Positions 36,844 to 45,003 of a stretch of DNA of 64,000 nt are shown piece after piece; positions within the stretch are counted from its first letter, which is position 1, and each line of letters begins with the position of its first letter. The DNA is taken from positions 496,001 to 560,000 of the forward strand of contig CAVORP010000001.1 in NCBI GenBank assembly GCA_963698645.1. The letters are read 5' to 3'. A model generated the notes under the pieces. The model did no database searches, was not told the origin of the DNA, and saw only the letters and a program-made list of their open reading frames with translations. Position numbers and translations under genes: made by a program. The DNA comes from Ovoidimarina sp963698645 (lineage in GTDB: Bacteria; Pseudomonadota; Alphaproteobacteria; Rhodobacterales; Rhodobacteraceae).

Positions 36844-37482
36844 TCACGCCGCCGCGCGGCGCAGCGCGGCCGTGGCGACTCCCATGCCGATCAGCGTCAT
36901 GCCACCTGCACACATCAGCCCGCGGATGACACCGGGGCGCCGAATCGCGGACCGTAACCGCGCGGCGACAAGCGCATAGGCAAGAGCATTGAATGCCGCC
37001 AGACCAACGAAGGTCACGATAAGGATTGCGGATTGCCCAAGGATCGGCACGGCCGGATCAAGAAATTGCGGCACGAAGGCGATGAAGAAGACGATGGATT
37101 TCGGATTGAGGGCGGTCACCGCCGCCGCGTTCAGAAACGCCGTTCGGGGGGCAAGTGTCGCCCCTGCTTGGGTTTCGGGAAGATCGAGCGAGGCGTGTTT
37201 TGCACTCATCAGCATGCGCAGACCAAGCCATACGAGATAGATCGCACCCATCCATTTGAGTGCCGTAAAGAGCGTCGCGGAAGCCAGCACCAGCGCTCCG
37301 AGACCTACCAAGGAGGCGCTCATCGCGACAAGGTCGCCGGTCGCCACGCCAAGTGCAGTGGGAATCGCAACGCGCTTGCCCTGTCCCACCGCATAGGCCA
37401 GCACCAGAAGGACAGTCGGCCCCGGAATCAGCAGAAGCGCCGTTGAAGCCGCGACGAACGCCAACCAAAGAGAAAAATCCAT
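36844..37482 (-). CDS. LysE/RhtB-family amino acid exporter
   Basis: 212 residues with about six hydrophobic segments. Family signatures are LLLIPGPTVLLVLAYAVGQG near the N-terminus and NPKSIVFFIAFVPQF near residue 125. It exports an amino acid or derivative across the inner membrane; the substrate is not predictable. It begins 104 bases from the divergent transaldolase gene and ends 8 bases from priA start. Confidence 0.88.
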   Translation of the reverse strand: MDFSLWLAFVAASTALLLIPGPTVLLVLAYAVGQGKRVAIPTALGVATGDLVAMSASLVGLGALVLASATLFTALKWMGAIYLVWLGLRMLMSAKHASLDLPETQAGATLAPRTAFLNAAAVTALNPKSIVFFIAFVPQFLDPAVPILGQSAILIVTFVGLAAFNALAYALVAARLRSAIRRPGVIRGLMCAGGMTLIGMGVATAALRRAAA

Positions 37483-37586
37483 CTGCGCGATCCTATGTTG
37501 GGTGGCGGCGCAAATTTGAGGGTTCAGACCCCGGCACCGATAGGCTATCAGTGCCGCAACTTGAACCGAACGCCAAGGGAGCAGCC

Positions 37587-38240
37587 ATGAAATTCTTCGT
37601 AGACACCGCCGATACGGATGCGATTCGCGAATTGAACGAGCTGGGCATGGTGGATGGGGTCACGACGAACCCGTCGCTGATCATGAAATCCGGCCGTGAC
37701 ATCAAGGAAGTCACCAAGGAGATCTGCGAGATGATCCCGGGTCCAGTCAGCGCCGAAACGGTCGCGCTCGACGCCGAGGGCATGATCGCCGAAGGTCGCG
37801 AGCTTGCGAAGATCGCCGATAACATCACCATCAAGGTGCCTCTCACCTGGGACGGGTTGAAGGCCTGCAAGGTGCTCTCAGGCGAAGGCCGGATGGTCAA
37901 CGTCACCCTCTGCTTCTCGGCCAACCAGGCGCTTCTGGCGGCAAAGGCTGGCGCGACGTTCATTTCGCCTTTCATCGGACGGCTCGACGACATCAACCTC
38001 GACGGGATGGACCTGATCTCGGATATTCGCGAGATCTACGACAACTACGGGTTCGAGACCCAGATCCTCGCGGCCTCGATCCGCACGGTTAACCACATGA
38101 CCGATGCGGCCCGGATTGGCGCGGACGTAGCGACAGCGCCGCCCGAAGTGATCCGAAAGATGGCCGCGCACCCCCTGACGGACAAGGGCCTCGAGGGTTT
38201 CCTCAAGGATTGGGAAAAGACGGGTCAGAAGATCCTGTAG
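37587..38240 (+). CDS. tal: Transaldolase, short TalC/Fsa-type
   Basis: Transfers dihydroxyacetone units in the non-oxidative pentose phosphate pathway. 217 residues: MKFFVDTADTDAIRELNELG, GVTTNPSLI, the catalytic Lys in NITIKVPLTWDG near residue 86, and ATFISPFIGRLDD. The short form covers both transaldolase and fructose-6-phosphate aldolase; annotation as transaldolase is usual in this group. ATG at 37587 has AAGGGAG at five bases. Confidence 0.93.
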   Translation: MKFFVDTADTDAIRELNELGMVDGVTTNPSLIMKSGRDIKEVTKEICEMIPGPVSAETVALDAEGMIAEGRELAKIADNITIKVPLTWDGLKACKVLSGEGRMVNVTLCFSANQALLAAKAGATFISPFIGRLDDINLDGMDLISDIREIYDNYGFETQILAASIRTVNHMTDAARIGADVATAPPEVIRKMAAHPLTDKGLEGFLKDWEKTGQKIL

Positions 38241-38250
38241 CACCAAGACA

Positions 38251-38273
38251 GGATCGGCCACCGTGGCCGATCC
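38251..38273 (+). terminator. Hairpin after transaldolase gene
   Basis: GGATCGGCC (38251-38259) pairs with GGCCGATCC (38265-38273) across a 5-base loop, 10 bases after the stop codon. No T-tract follows, so it may be a weak terminator or an mRNA 3' stabiliser. Confidence 0.45.
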
Positions 38274-38401
38274 GCCGCGCTCCGGGCCGATCTTCCCCAT
38301 AGCCGTCCCGAGAGACTTGAGGGCGTCCACCCTGCTCTGGCATACCTGTGGATAACTTCGGGGAGGCTACCCCGGAACCTGATCCAGCCGAGGGGGCATC
38401 C

Positions 38402-39109
38402 ATGAGCGACAACGCTGCTACGCGTGAAAAGCTGCGTGACCGGATTCTGGCGGAACCAGACATGATCCTCGAGGATCCGGGCGTCATGCGCGCGCTGGTC
38501 AGCGCCAACGAACGGGCGCTGGGATCGAATGTCGTTGACCTGCGCGGTATCGCCATGGAGCGGCTTGAGACGCGGCTGATGCGGCTCGAAGATACGCATC
38601 GGAGCGTGATCGCGGCGGCCTATGAGAACCTCGCCGGCACCAATCAGATCCACCGGGCCGTTCTGCGGATGCTCGAGGCCACCGATTTCACCACTTTTCT
38701 GACCGAGCTTTGCACCGACGTCGCCGAGATTCTGCGTGTCGACAGCGCGCGCCTGCTGCTGGAAACCGATGGTACGGGCGAAACCCATGATCTAGACACC
38801 GTACACGACGTCATGATCGTCGTGCCCCATGGCTATGTGGATGACTATATCTCTCGCGGACGGCAATCGCCGGTCCGTCCAGTCACGCTTCGTCAACTCG
38901 GTGAGGGCGAAGGCCGCATCTATGGTGATGGCGGCGACTGGATCAGGTCCGAGGCCTGTCTGAAGCTGGATTTCGGCTCTGGACGCCTGCCGGGGATGTT
39001 CGCCATGGGGGCCGAGGACCCGCATCAGTTCACCTCGGCACAAGGTACCGATCTCCTGGGTTTCTTCGGCGCCGCCGTCGAAAGGGCCATACGGCGCTGG
39101 CTGGCATGA
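38402..39109 (+). CDS. DUF484 family protein
   Basis: 235 residues, a GAF-like fold family found next to xerC in many proteobacteria (as yigA in E. coli). N-terminal helix SDNAATREKLRDRILAEPD is followed by LRGIAMERLETRLMRLEDTH and a GAF-like region ending in LLGFFGAAVERAIRRWL. ATG at 38402 follows GAGGGGG; an in-frame ATG at 38348 lacks this. Its stop overlaps the xerC start (ATGA). Function unknown. Confidence 0.85.
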   Translation: MSDNAATREKLRDRILAEPDMILEDPGVMRALVSANERALGSNVVDLRGIAMERLETRLMRLEDTHRSVIAAAYENLAGTNQIHRAVLRMLEATDFTTFLTELCTDVAEILRVDSARLLLETDGTGETHDLDTVHDVMIVVPHGYVDDYISRGRQSPVRPVTLRQLGEGEGRIYGDGGDWIRSEACLKLDFGSGRLPGMFAMGAEDPHQFTSAQGTDLLGFFGAAVERAIRRWLA

Positions 39110-40033
39110 GCCTGACCCCGGTCTCCGAGGGTGCCGCGCGGGCGCTCGAAGACTGGCTTGCGGGGCTGACCGGGACGCAGGGGCGTGCGGCGAAAACAGC
39201 GGAGGCCTATCGGGCCGATGTTCTGGCGTTTCTGAGCTTTCTGGGCACCCATCGGGGGGGGCCTGCCGGAACGGGCGCCTTGGCAGAACTGACCCTGTCG
39301 GACATGCGCGCGTGGATGGCACATGAACGCGGACGCGGTCTTTCGGCCCGGTCGCTGGCTCGCGCGCTGTCTTCCGTCAAGAACTTCATCCGCTGGTTGG
39401 CCGAGCGGGACGGGTTCGATCCGACGGCGGTCCTTTCCGTTCGAAGTCCCTCATTCCAGGCGAAACTGCCGCGACCCCTTGCCGAAGAGGCCGCACGCGC
39501 AGTGATCGAAGGAGCAGGCGCACAATCTTCCGAACCCTGGATCGCGGCCCGGGACGCGGCAGTGGTCACCGTTCTCTACGGGATGGGGATGCGGATTTCC
39601 GAGGCACTTGCTCTCAAGTCGCGCGATGCGCCCCTGCCCGACGTGCTCAGGATTCTCGGAAAGGGCGGCAAGGAGCGACTTGTCCCGGTGATCCCCGCCG
39701 CCCGCACAGCGGTGAACCGGTATCTTGACCTTTGTCCCCATGACTTTACTCCCGATCAGCCCCTGTTCCGGGGCGTCCGGGGCGGAGCGTTCAGTCCGCG
39801 CCTCGTCCAGCGGATGATGCAGACCGTGCGCGCGCAATTGGGGCTTCCCGGGCTCGGCCACGCCCCATGCCCTGCGCCACAGCTTTGCGACGCACCTACT
39901 TGCGGCAGGTGGCGATCTTCGCGCCATACAGGATCTTCTTGGCCATGCGTCGCTGTCCACCACGCAGGCCTATACCGCCGTCGATACGAGCCGGTTGATG
40001 GAAGTCTACCGCGCGGCGCATCCAAGATCATGA
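39106..40033 (+). CDS. xerC: Tyrosine recombinase XerC (one frameshift)
   Basis: Resolves chromosome dimers at dif with XerD. N-terminal SAM-like core-binding domain (residues 10-100) and catalytic domain with the first Arg in YGMGMRISEALAL. The frame changes at about 39847-39853 (CCCGGG, one extra base). The second frame gives ATPHALRHSFATHLL, LLGHASLSTTQAYT with the remaining catalytic residues and tyrosine, and ends at 40033. Corrected length is 308 residues. Confidence 0.92.
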
Positions 40034-40072
40034 GCGTTTGCGCCTGTTCGGAATTTGGGCCATGACGCGGTT

Positions 40073-40783
40073 ATGACAGCCGAAACTCCCCCCCCACGCC
40101 TGCGCGCGCTTGGCGTCCACCTCCTGACCGCGAGCGGTGCGGTCTTTGCCATGCTCGCCATGCTTGCCGCGTCGGAACAGAAATGGAGCCTGATGTTTCT
40201 CTGGCTGGTGGTGGCCTTCGCGGTCGACGGGATCGATGGGCCGCTTGCCCGACACTATGATGTCAAGGACAACGCACCGCGCTATGACGGTGTCCTGCTG
40301 GACATGATCATTGACTACCTGACCTATACGTTCATCCCGGCCTATGCGCTGTTCACCTCGGGACTTCTACCGGGCTGGACAGGCTGGTGCGCGATCATCG
40401 TTATCACCTTTGCCAGCGCAATGTACTTTGCCGATACCAGGATGAAGACAAGGGACTACTCGTTCTCGGGTTTCCCGGCCTGCTGGAACATGGTGGTTCT
40501 GGTCCTGTTTGCGGTCGAGCCGAATTTCTGGATATCGCTGGTCGTTGTCGTGGCCCTGGCAGCCCTGATGTTCGCGCCGATCAAGTTCATCCATCCCGTC
40601 CGCACCGATCGCTGGCGCTGGATCAACCTGCCCACCGCGCTTGCATGGACGTTCTTTGCCGGCTGGGCCGCATGGGTCGATTTCCACCCTGAAAGCTGGG
40701 CGAATTGGGGGCTGATCCTGACCACCGCATATCTTCTGGGCGCAGGCGCGGTGCAACAGCTTGTCTACCGGGAGCCGCTCTAG
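40073..40783 (+). CDS. pcs: Phosphatidylcholine synthase
   Basis: Condenses CDP-diacylglycerol with choline to form phosphatidylcholine directly at the inner membrane. The CDP-alcohol phosphotransferase signature is present as DGIDGPLARHYD...YDGVLLDMIID, with the slightly longer spacing seen in Pcs. About eight hydrophobic segments; 236 residues. ATG at 40073 is preferred over an upstream in-frame TTG at 40055. Presence fits a host- or algae-associated alphaproteobacterium that takes up choline. Confidence 0.92.
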   Translation: MTAETPPPRLRALGVHLLTASGAVFAMLAMLAASEQKWSLMFLWLVVAFAVDGIDGPLARHYDVKDNAPRYDGVLLDMIIDYLTYTFIPAYALFTSGLLPGWTGWCAIIVITFASAMYFADTRMKTRDYSFSGFPACWNMVVLVLFAVEPNFWISLVVVVALAALMFAPIKFIHPVRTDRWRWINLPTALAWTFFAGWAAWVDFHPESWANWGLILTTAYLLGAGAVQQLVYREPL

Positions 40784-40988
40784 GACGAATGCCGAGAGAT
40801 CCTGACCGTCTGCGGCTCGGAGCATCGGCAAAGACTTGATGGACCTAGGGAAACGAGGATCATCGAATTGCACTGCGATCGGAGATCGATAGGGGTTCAT
40901 CCCTTTGCAGGTTCATGACCAGTGGAGGCTTCGGAAATCAACCCCTGAGTTCGAGATCAAGGTGACACCAGAGGTACGGATCAGCCCC

Positions 40989-41017
40989 GTCCGGGCGCGG
41001 CGGAACCGCGCCCGGAC
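40989..41017. terminator. Strong hairpin between convergent pcs and ileS
   Basis: GTCCGGGCGCGG (40989-41000) and CCGCGCCCGGAC (41006-41017) form a perfect 12-bp stem with a 5-base loop, 5 bases after the ileS stop. No T-tract on either strand. Position fits a bidirectional terminator. Confidence 0.7.
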
Positions 41018-41022
41018 AGAGA

Positions 41023-43946
41023 CTACCCCAGTGCTCCGTTGCATCGCCCGCAGGTGCCGGGATGGGAATGCAGGCCCACGTCCGGAAGGATCTTCCAGCA
41101 GCGCTCACATTTTGCGCCATCCGCCTTCTCGAACACCACGCCAACACCCTCGATCTCGGGCATGCGGAACGCCTCGTTCGGGATCGGATCGGCGGTCAAC
41201 CCGATCGCAGAGGTGATGCACACATCCTCGAAGGGAACTGATTTCACCGCCGCCAGAGTGTCGGCATCCCGCACATGCACAACGGGTGCTGCTTCCAGCG
41301 ATGCGCCGATCACCTTGTCCTGCCGCTGGATCTCGAGCGCGGCGGTCACCACACGGCGGACCCGCCGGATCGCTGCCCACTTTGCCGCCAGCGGCTCGTC
41401 GCGCCAATCCGCAGGCGTCGCGGGGATATCCTGAAGATGGATCGAACTGTCATCGCCCGGGAACCGCTCCAGCCAGACCTCCTCCATGGTGAAGACGAGA
41501 ATCGGCGCAAGCCATGTCGTCAGCCGGTGGAACAGGATATCAAGCACCGTCCGTGCCGCACGACGCCGCTCGGACGGGTCCGTCGCAATAAAGCGCATCT
41601 TTGCGGATGTCGAAGTAGAAGGCCGAAAGATCGACCGTCGCGAAGGTAAAGATCGCCTGGAACACGCCCTGAAAGTCATAGGCCGCATAGCCCGTGCGCA
41701 CCTTGTGGTCGAGTTCGGCCAACCGGTGCAGGACCCAGCGTTCCAAGCTCGGGCATCTCCGCTGGAGCGACGCGCTCGGCCTCGTCGAAGCCGGCCAGAT
41801 TGCCCAGCAGGAACCGCAGTGTGTTGCGCAATCGCCGATAGCTGTCGGCAACACCCTTCAGGATCTCGTCGCCGATCCGCAGGTCCGCCGTATAATCCGA
41901 CTGGGCGACCCAGAGACGCAGGATATCGGCACCGTATTGCTGCACCACCTTTTCCGGCGCCACCGTATTGCCAAGTGATTTCGACATCTTGTTGCCCTTG
42001 GCATCAAGCGTGAACCCATGGGTCAACACGCCGCGATAGGGCGCGCGCCCGATCGTTCCGCAGGCCTGCAGCATCGAGGAATGAAACCACCCCCGGTGCT
42101 GGTCGGTGCCTTCCAGATAGAGATCGGCCAGCCCGTCCTCGGAGCCGTCTTCGCGGTCCCGAAGGACGAACGCGTGGGTCGAACCGGAATCGAACCATAC
42201 ATCCAGGATGTCAAAGACCTGATCATAGTCGTCAGGATTGTGATCGTTACCCAGAAACCGTTCTTTGGCGCCCGGTTTGTACCAGGCATCCGCCCCTTCC
42301 GTCTCGAACGCCTCGTTGATCCGGGCATTCACCGCCGGATCGCGCAGAAGGAAATCCGCGTCATCGGGCTTGGCGCCCTTGCGGACGAAGCAGGTCAGCG
42401 GAACGCCCCAGGCGCGCTGGCGCGACAGCACCCAATCCGGGCGCGCCTCGATCATCGAATAGAGCCGGTTGCGCCCGGTTTGCGGCGTCCAGGTCACAAG
42501 CTGGTCGATCGAGGTCAGCGCACGCTCGCGGATCGTCTTGCCATAGGTGTCCTGCCCATCGCCCACCGGCCTGTCGATCGCGGCGAACCACTGTGGCGTG
42601 TTGCGATAGATGAGCGGCGCCTTCGACCGCCATGAATGCGGGTAGCTGTGGGTCAGCCGGCCACGCGCCAGAAGCGCACCCACTTCGACCAGAGCTGTCG
42701 ATGACCGCCTTGTTCGCGTCGCCCTCTTTCCCGTTCGGCTTCAGGATCATCGCGCCGCCGAACAACGGGAAGGTCTTCGCGAAAGCTGCCGTCTTCCATG
42801 ACGTTATAGGTCATCGGAAGCCCGTACTTCAGGCCGATCTGATAGTCGTCGTCGCCATGGCTGGGCGCTGTATGGACGAAACCCGTGCCCGCATCGTCGG
42901 TCACGTGATCGCCCGGGAAAAGCGGTACATCGTAGTCCCACTCGCCGTTCGCCCCGTTCACACCCCGTAAAGGATGCGCGCAGACCAGCCCCGAAAGTGC
43001 GTCTGCCGACACATCGCGAAGGCGCGTCACGCCCTCCATGCCGACACGGGCCTGCGTGAAAATGCTTTCGGCCAGCGCATCGGCCACAAGAAGGCGCTCA
43101 CCCACATGCGCCCAGCACTCGTCGGGAACGGCCGTGACCTCGTATAGCCCGTAGGAAATATCAGGTCCGTAACAGACCGCGCGGTTCTGAGGGATCGTCC
43201 AGGGCGTGGTGGTCCAGATGACGACCGACAGCCCCTTCTTCTCTTCCGAAATATCCCCGCCGGAGGCTCCGGCGCTCACAACCGGGAACCGCACCCAGAT
43301 CGTGTGGCTCTGATGGTCGTGGTACTCCACCTCTGCCTCGGCCAGCGCGGTCTTCTCGACCGGCGACCACATCACCGGCTTCGAACCCTGGTAGAGCGTG
43401 CCGTTCATCAGGAATTTCTGGAACTCTTCGGCGATCACCCGTTCGGCGTGAAAGTCCATCGTCACATAGGGCTTTTCCCACTTGCCGGTGACGCCCAACC
43501 TCTTGAATTCGCTGCGCTGGACGTCGATCCAGCCTTCGGCGAACTTGCGGCATTCCTGCCGGAAATCGACGATGTCGACCTGATCCTTGTCCTGCCCCTT
43601 GGCGCGGTACTTCTCTTCGATCTTCCATTCGATCGGCAGGCCGTGGCAGTCCCAGCCCGGGATGTAGCGCGCATCGCGGCCCATCATCTGCTGGCTGCGC
43701 ACCACCATGTCCTTCAGGATCTTGTTGAGCGCGTGACCGATATGAAGGTTACCGTTCGCATAGGGCGGACCGTCGTGAAGGGTGAAGGGTTGGCGGCCCC
43801 GTCTTTTCGCGCAGCCGGTCATAGACTCCGATTTTCTCCCATTTTTCCAGCCACATGGGTTCGCGGTTCGGCAAGCCCGCGCGCATCGGGAAATCGGTTT
43901 CGGGAAGGGCGAGTGTCTCTTTGTAGTCAGGCGTATCGGCACACAT
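41023..43946 (-). CDS. ileS: Isoleucyl-tRNA synthetase (five frameshifts)
   Basis: Class I synthetase charging tRNA-Ile. Starts MCADTPDYKETLALPETDF; HIGH motif in NLHIGHALNK near residue 67; editing domain; KMSKS in GNKMSKSLGN near residue 652; C-terminal zinc motif CERCWKILPD...CGRC. The protein is complete only if the frame is changed near 43797 (GGGG), 42768 (CCCG), 42698, 41744-41747 (CTTG) and 41572 (CCCG). All five fit one-base insertions, and the span is five over a multiple of three. As an essential single-copy enzyme it cannot be truly broken, so these are read as sequence errors. Corrected length is about 972 residues. Confidence 0.94.
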
Positions 43947-43989
43947 GGGACGTGTCCTTAAGGGCAATTCGGAAACAGGATGAGGAGGC

Positions 43990-44042
43990 GGCGCGACGGG
44001 TCATACGCCTTGTCCCGGCGGCTCAGGGATCAGAGCGCCGGG
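43990..44042 (-). promoter_or_regulatory. Alternative RNA hairpins between leader peptide and ileS
   Basis: On the ileS strand, CCCGGCG-CTC (44042-44033) pairs with GAG-C-CGCCGGG (44024-44014), enclosing the leader stop codon in the loop. CGCC (44020-44017) can instead pair with GGCG (44009-44006), and that GGCG with CGCC at 43993-43990. These are mutually exclusive 1:2, 2:3 and 3:4 pairings of attenuator type. No strong T-tract follows, so the output could be translational. Confidence 0.45.
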
Positions 44043-44077
44043 CCCGTAATTCGAATGATAATCGCGAAATAAGTCAT
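44030..44077 (-). CDS. Candidate isoleucine leader peptide of ileS
   Basis: Fifteen codons encoding MTYFAIIIRITGPAL, then TGA, 83 bases before the ileS ATG. Isoleucine codons occupy positions 6, 7, 8 and 10 (ATT, ATC, ATT, ATT), just before the 5' arm of the first hairpin. The ATG lies about 10 bases after the predicted -10 box and has no ribosome binding site, so the message would be leaderless or nearly so, as is known for trpL of Sinorhizobium. Proposed role: sensing charged tRNA-Ile. Confidence 0.6.
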   Translation of the reverse strand: MTYFAIIIRITGPAL

Positions 44078-44087
44078 CCTGAGCAGG

Positions 44088-44116
44088 GTTATAGGCGGCG
44101 CGGCAAGGGGCGGCAA
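44088..44116 (-). promoter_or_regulatory. Predicted sigma-70 promoter of ileS
   Basis: TTGCCG (44116-44111), a 17-base spacer and TATAAC (44093-44088), read on the minus strand. Matches are 4/6 and 5/6 to the consensus with ideal spacing. The expected start is near 44081, four bases before the leader-peptide ATG. It directly follows the VIT terminator. Confidence 0.6.
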
Positions 44117-44122
44117 GACGTC

Positions 44123-44190
44123 AAAAACCGCGATGCGGAAACCATGCGCATAGCATGTGTATTTCATGCGCATCGAGATCTGCATCGCGG
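44123..44190 (-). terminator. Terminator of the VIT gene with two-stage inverted repeat
   Basis: Read on the minus strand, CCGCGATGC (44190-44182) pairs perfectly with GCATCGCGG (44136-44128) and is followed by TTTTT (44127-44123). Inside the 45-base loop lie two copies of the palindrome ATGCGCAT (44166-44173 and 44144-44151), which can pair with each other as a second stem. It begins 8 bases after the VIT stop codon. Confidence 0.7.
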
Positions 44191-44198
44191 ATCGATGC

Positions 44199-44911
44199 TC
44201 AGGCGTGGAACATCGAACCCACGCCAAAGGCGATTGCGGCGGCGACTCCGCCGATGGCGAGAGTCTCGAGACCAGACCGCCACCAGGGCGCCAAGCGACC
44301 AGTGGCTCTTGAGCGTCACCTATCGAGAAGAACACGACCGCGGTCAGGCCGATCGCGGGCGCGAAGCGTTCTCGAGGGCAAGGATGAACGGGATCAGCGG
44401 CACGAGTCCTGCCGCAAGGAAGGCCGCGAAGGTGGCAAGGGCGGCGCGAAACGGGCGCGGCTGGGTCGGGGAAAGCCCGTATTCATCCACCAGCATCAGG
44501 TCGATCCATTTGCCCCGGTCGGCGGAAATCGCCTCGGTCGCGGCCTCAAGCACGCTCGCCAGACAGGCCCTTGATCCGAAGGATCTCGCGCAAGCTCCTG
44601 CCGTTCGCCCTCGGGATCGTCGCGGATATGGCGTTCTTCGACCATGCGCAGACGCGCTATGTTGTCGGCCTCTGCCTTGATGCCCGAATAATTCGCAGCC
44701 GCCATCGAGAACCCGTCGGCAAGCACGTTCGCAAGCCCCAGCGCGATGATGATGCGCGGCGACAGCCCCGCGCCGGCCACCCCCGCCACGATGGCGAAAG
44801 TGGTGATGCAGCCGTCGATCGCGCCATAGACGCAGTCGCGCAGGTACCCGGGCTGTTCGAAGCGGCGATACGGGCGGTGATCTCGGCTTGAGAGTGGCCA
44901 TGTTCCTTCAT
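44199..44911 (-). CDS. VIT1/CCC1-family Fe/Mn transporter (about six indels)
   Basis: Polytopic metal transporter. From ATG 44911: MKEHGHSQAEITARIAASN, then DCVYGAIDGCITTFAIVAG, LGLANVLADGFSMAAANYSG, the Glu-rich metal-binding loop ADNIARLRMVEERHIRDDPE, and C-terminal segments ending GVGSMFHA. Reconstructing it needs frame changes near 44855 (loss of C), 44591-44594 (CTTG), 44547-44550 (CTTG), 44367 (loss of a base), 44313 and 44292-44295 (CTTG). Net shift is +2, matching the span. The corrected protein is about 236 residues with the five membrane segments typical of this family. It is the most damaged gene with the DUF4198 gene, so decay cannot be fully excluded. Confidence 0.82.
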
Positions 44912-45003
44912 ACCGCCAGTCTGATGCGTGATTCCGCAAATTCCTTGAGGCGGATCAAAGCCGTGGGTTGCCAGACCTGCCATCGGCACAGGGAGGCCCC
45001 GGA

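Noticed and set aside
38251..38273. Operator for DUF484-xerC
   Set aside because: The palindrome fits a stem-loop right after the transaldolase stop and lies 128 bases from the DUF484 start; terminator-like placement is the better reading.
44199..44911. VIT gene called as a true pseudogene
   Set aside because: Six indels cluster here, but the reconstructed chain is complete and neighbouring essential ileS is damaged at a similar density, so error is the simpler reading. Not fully excluded.
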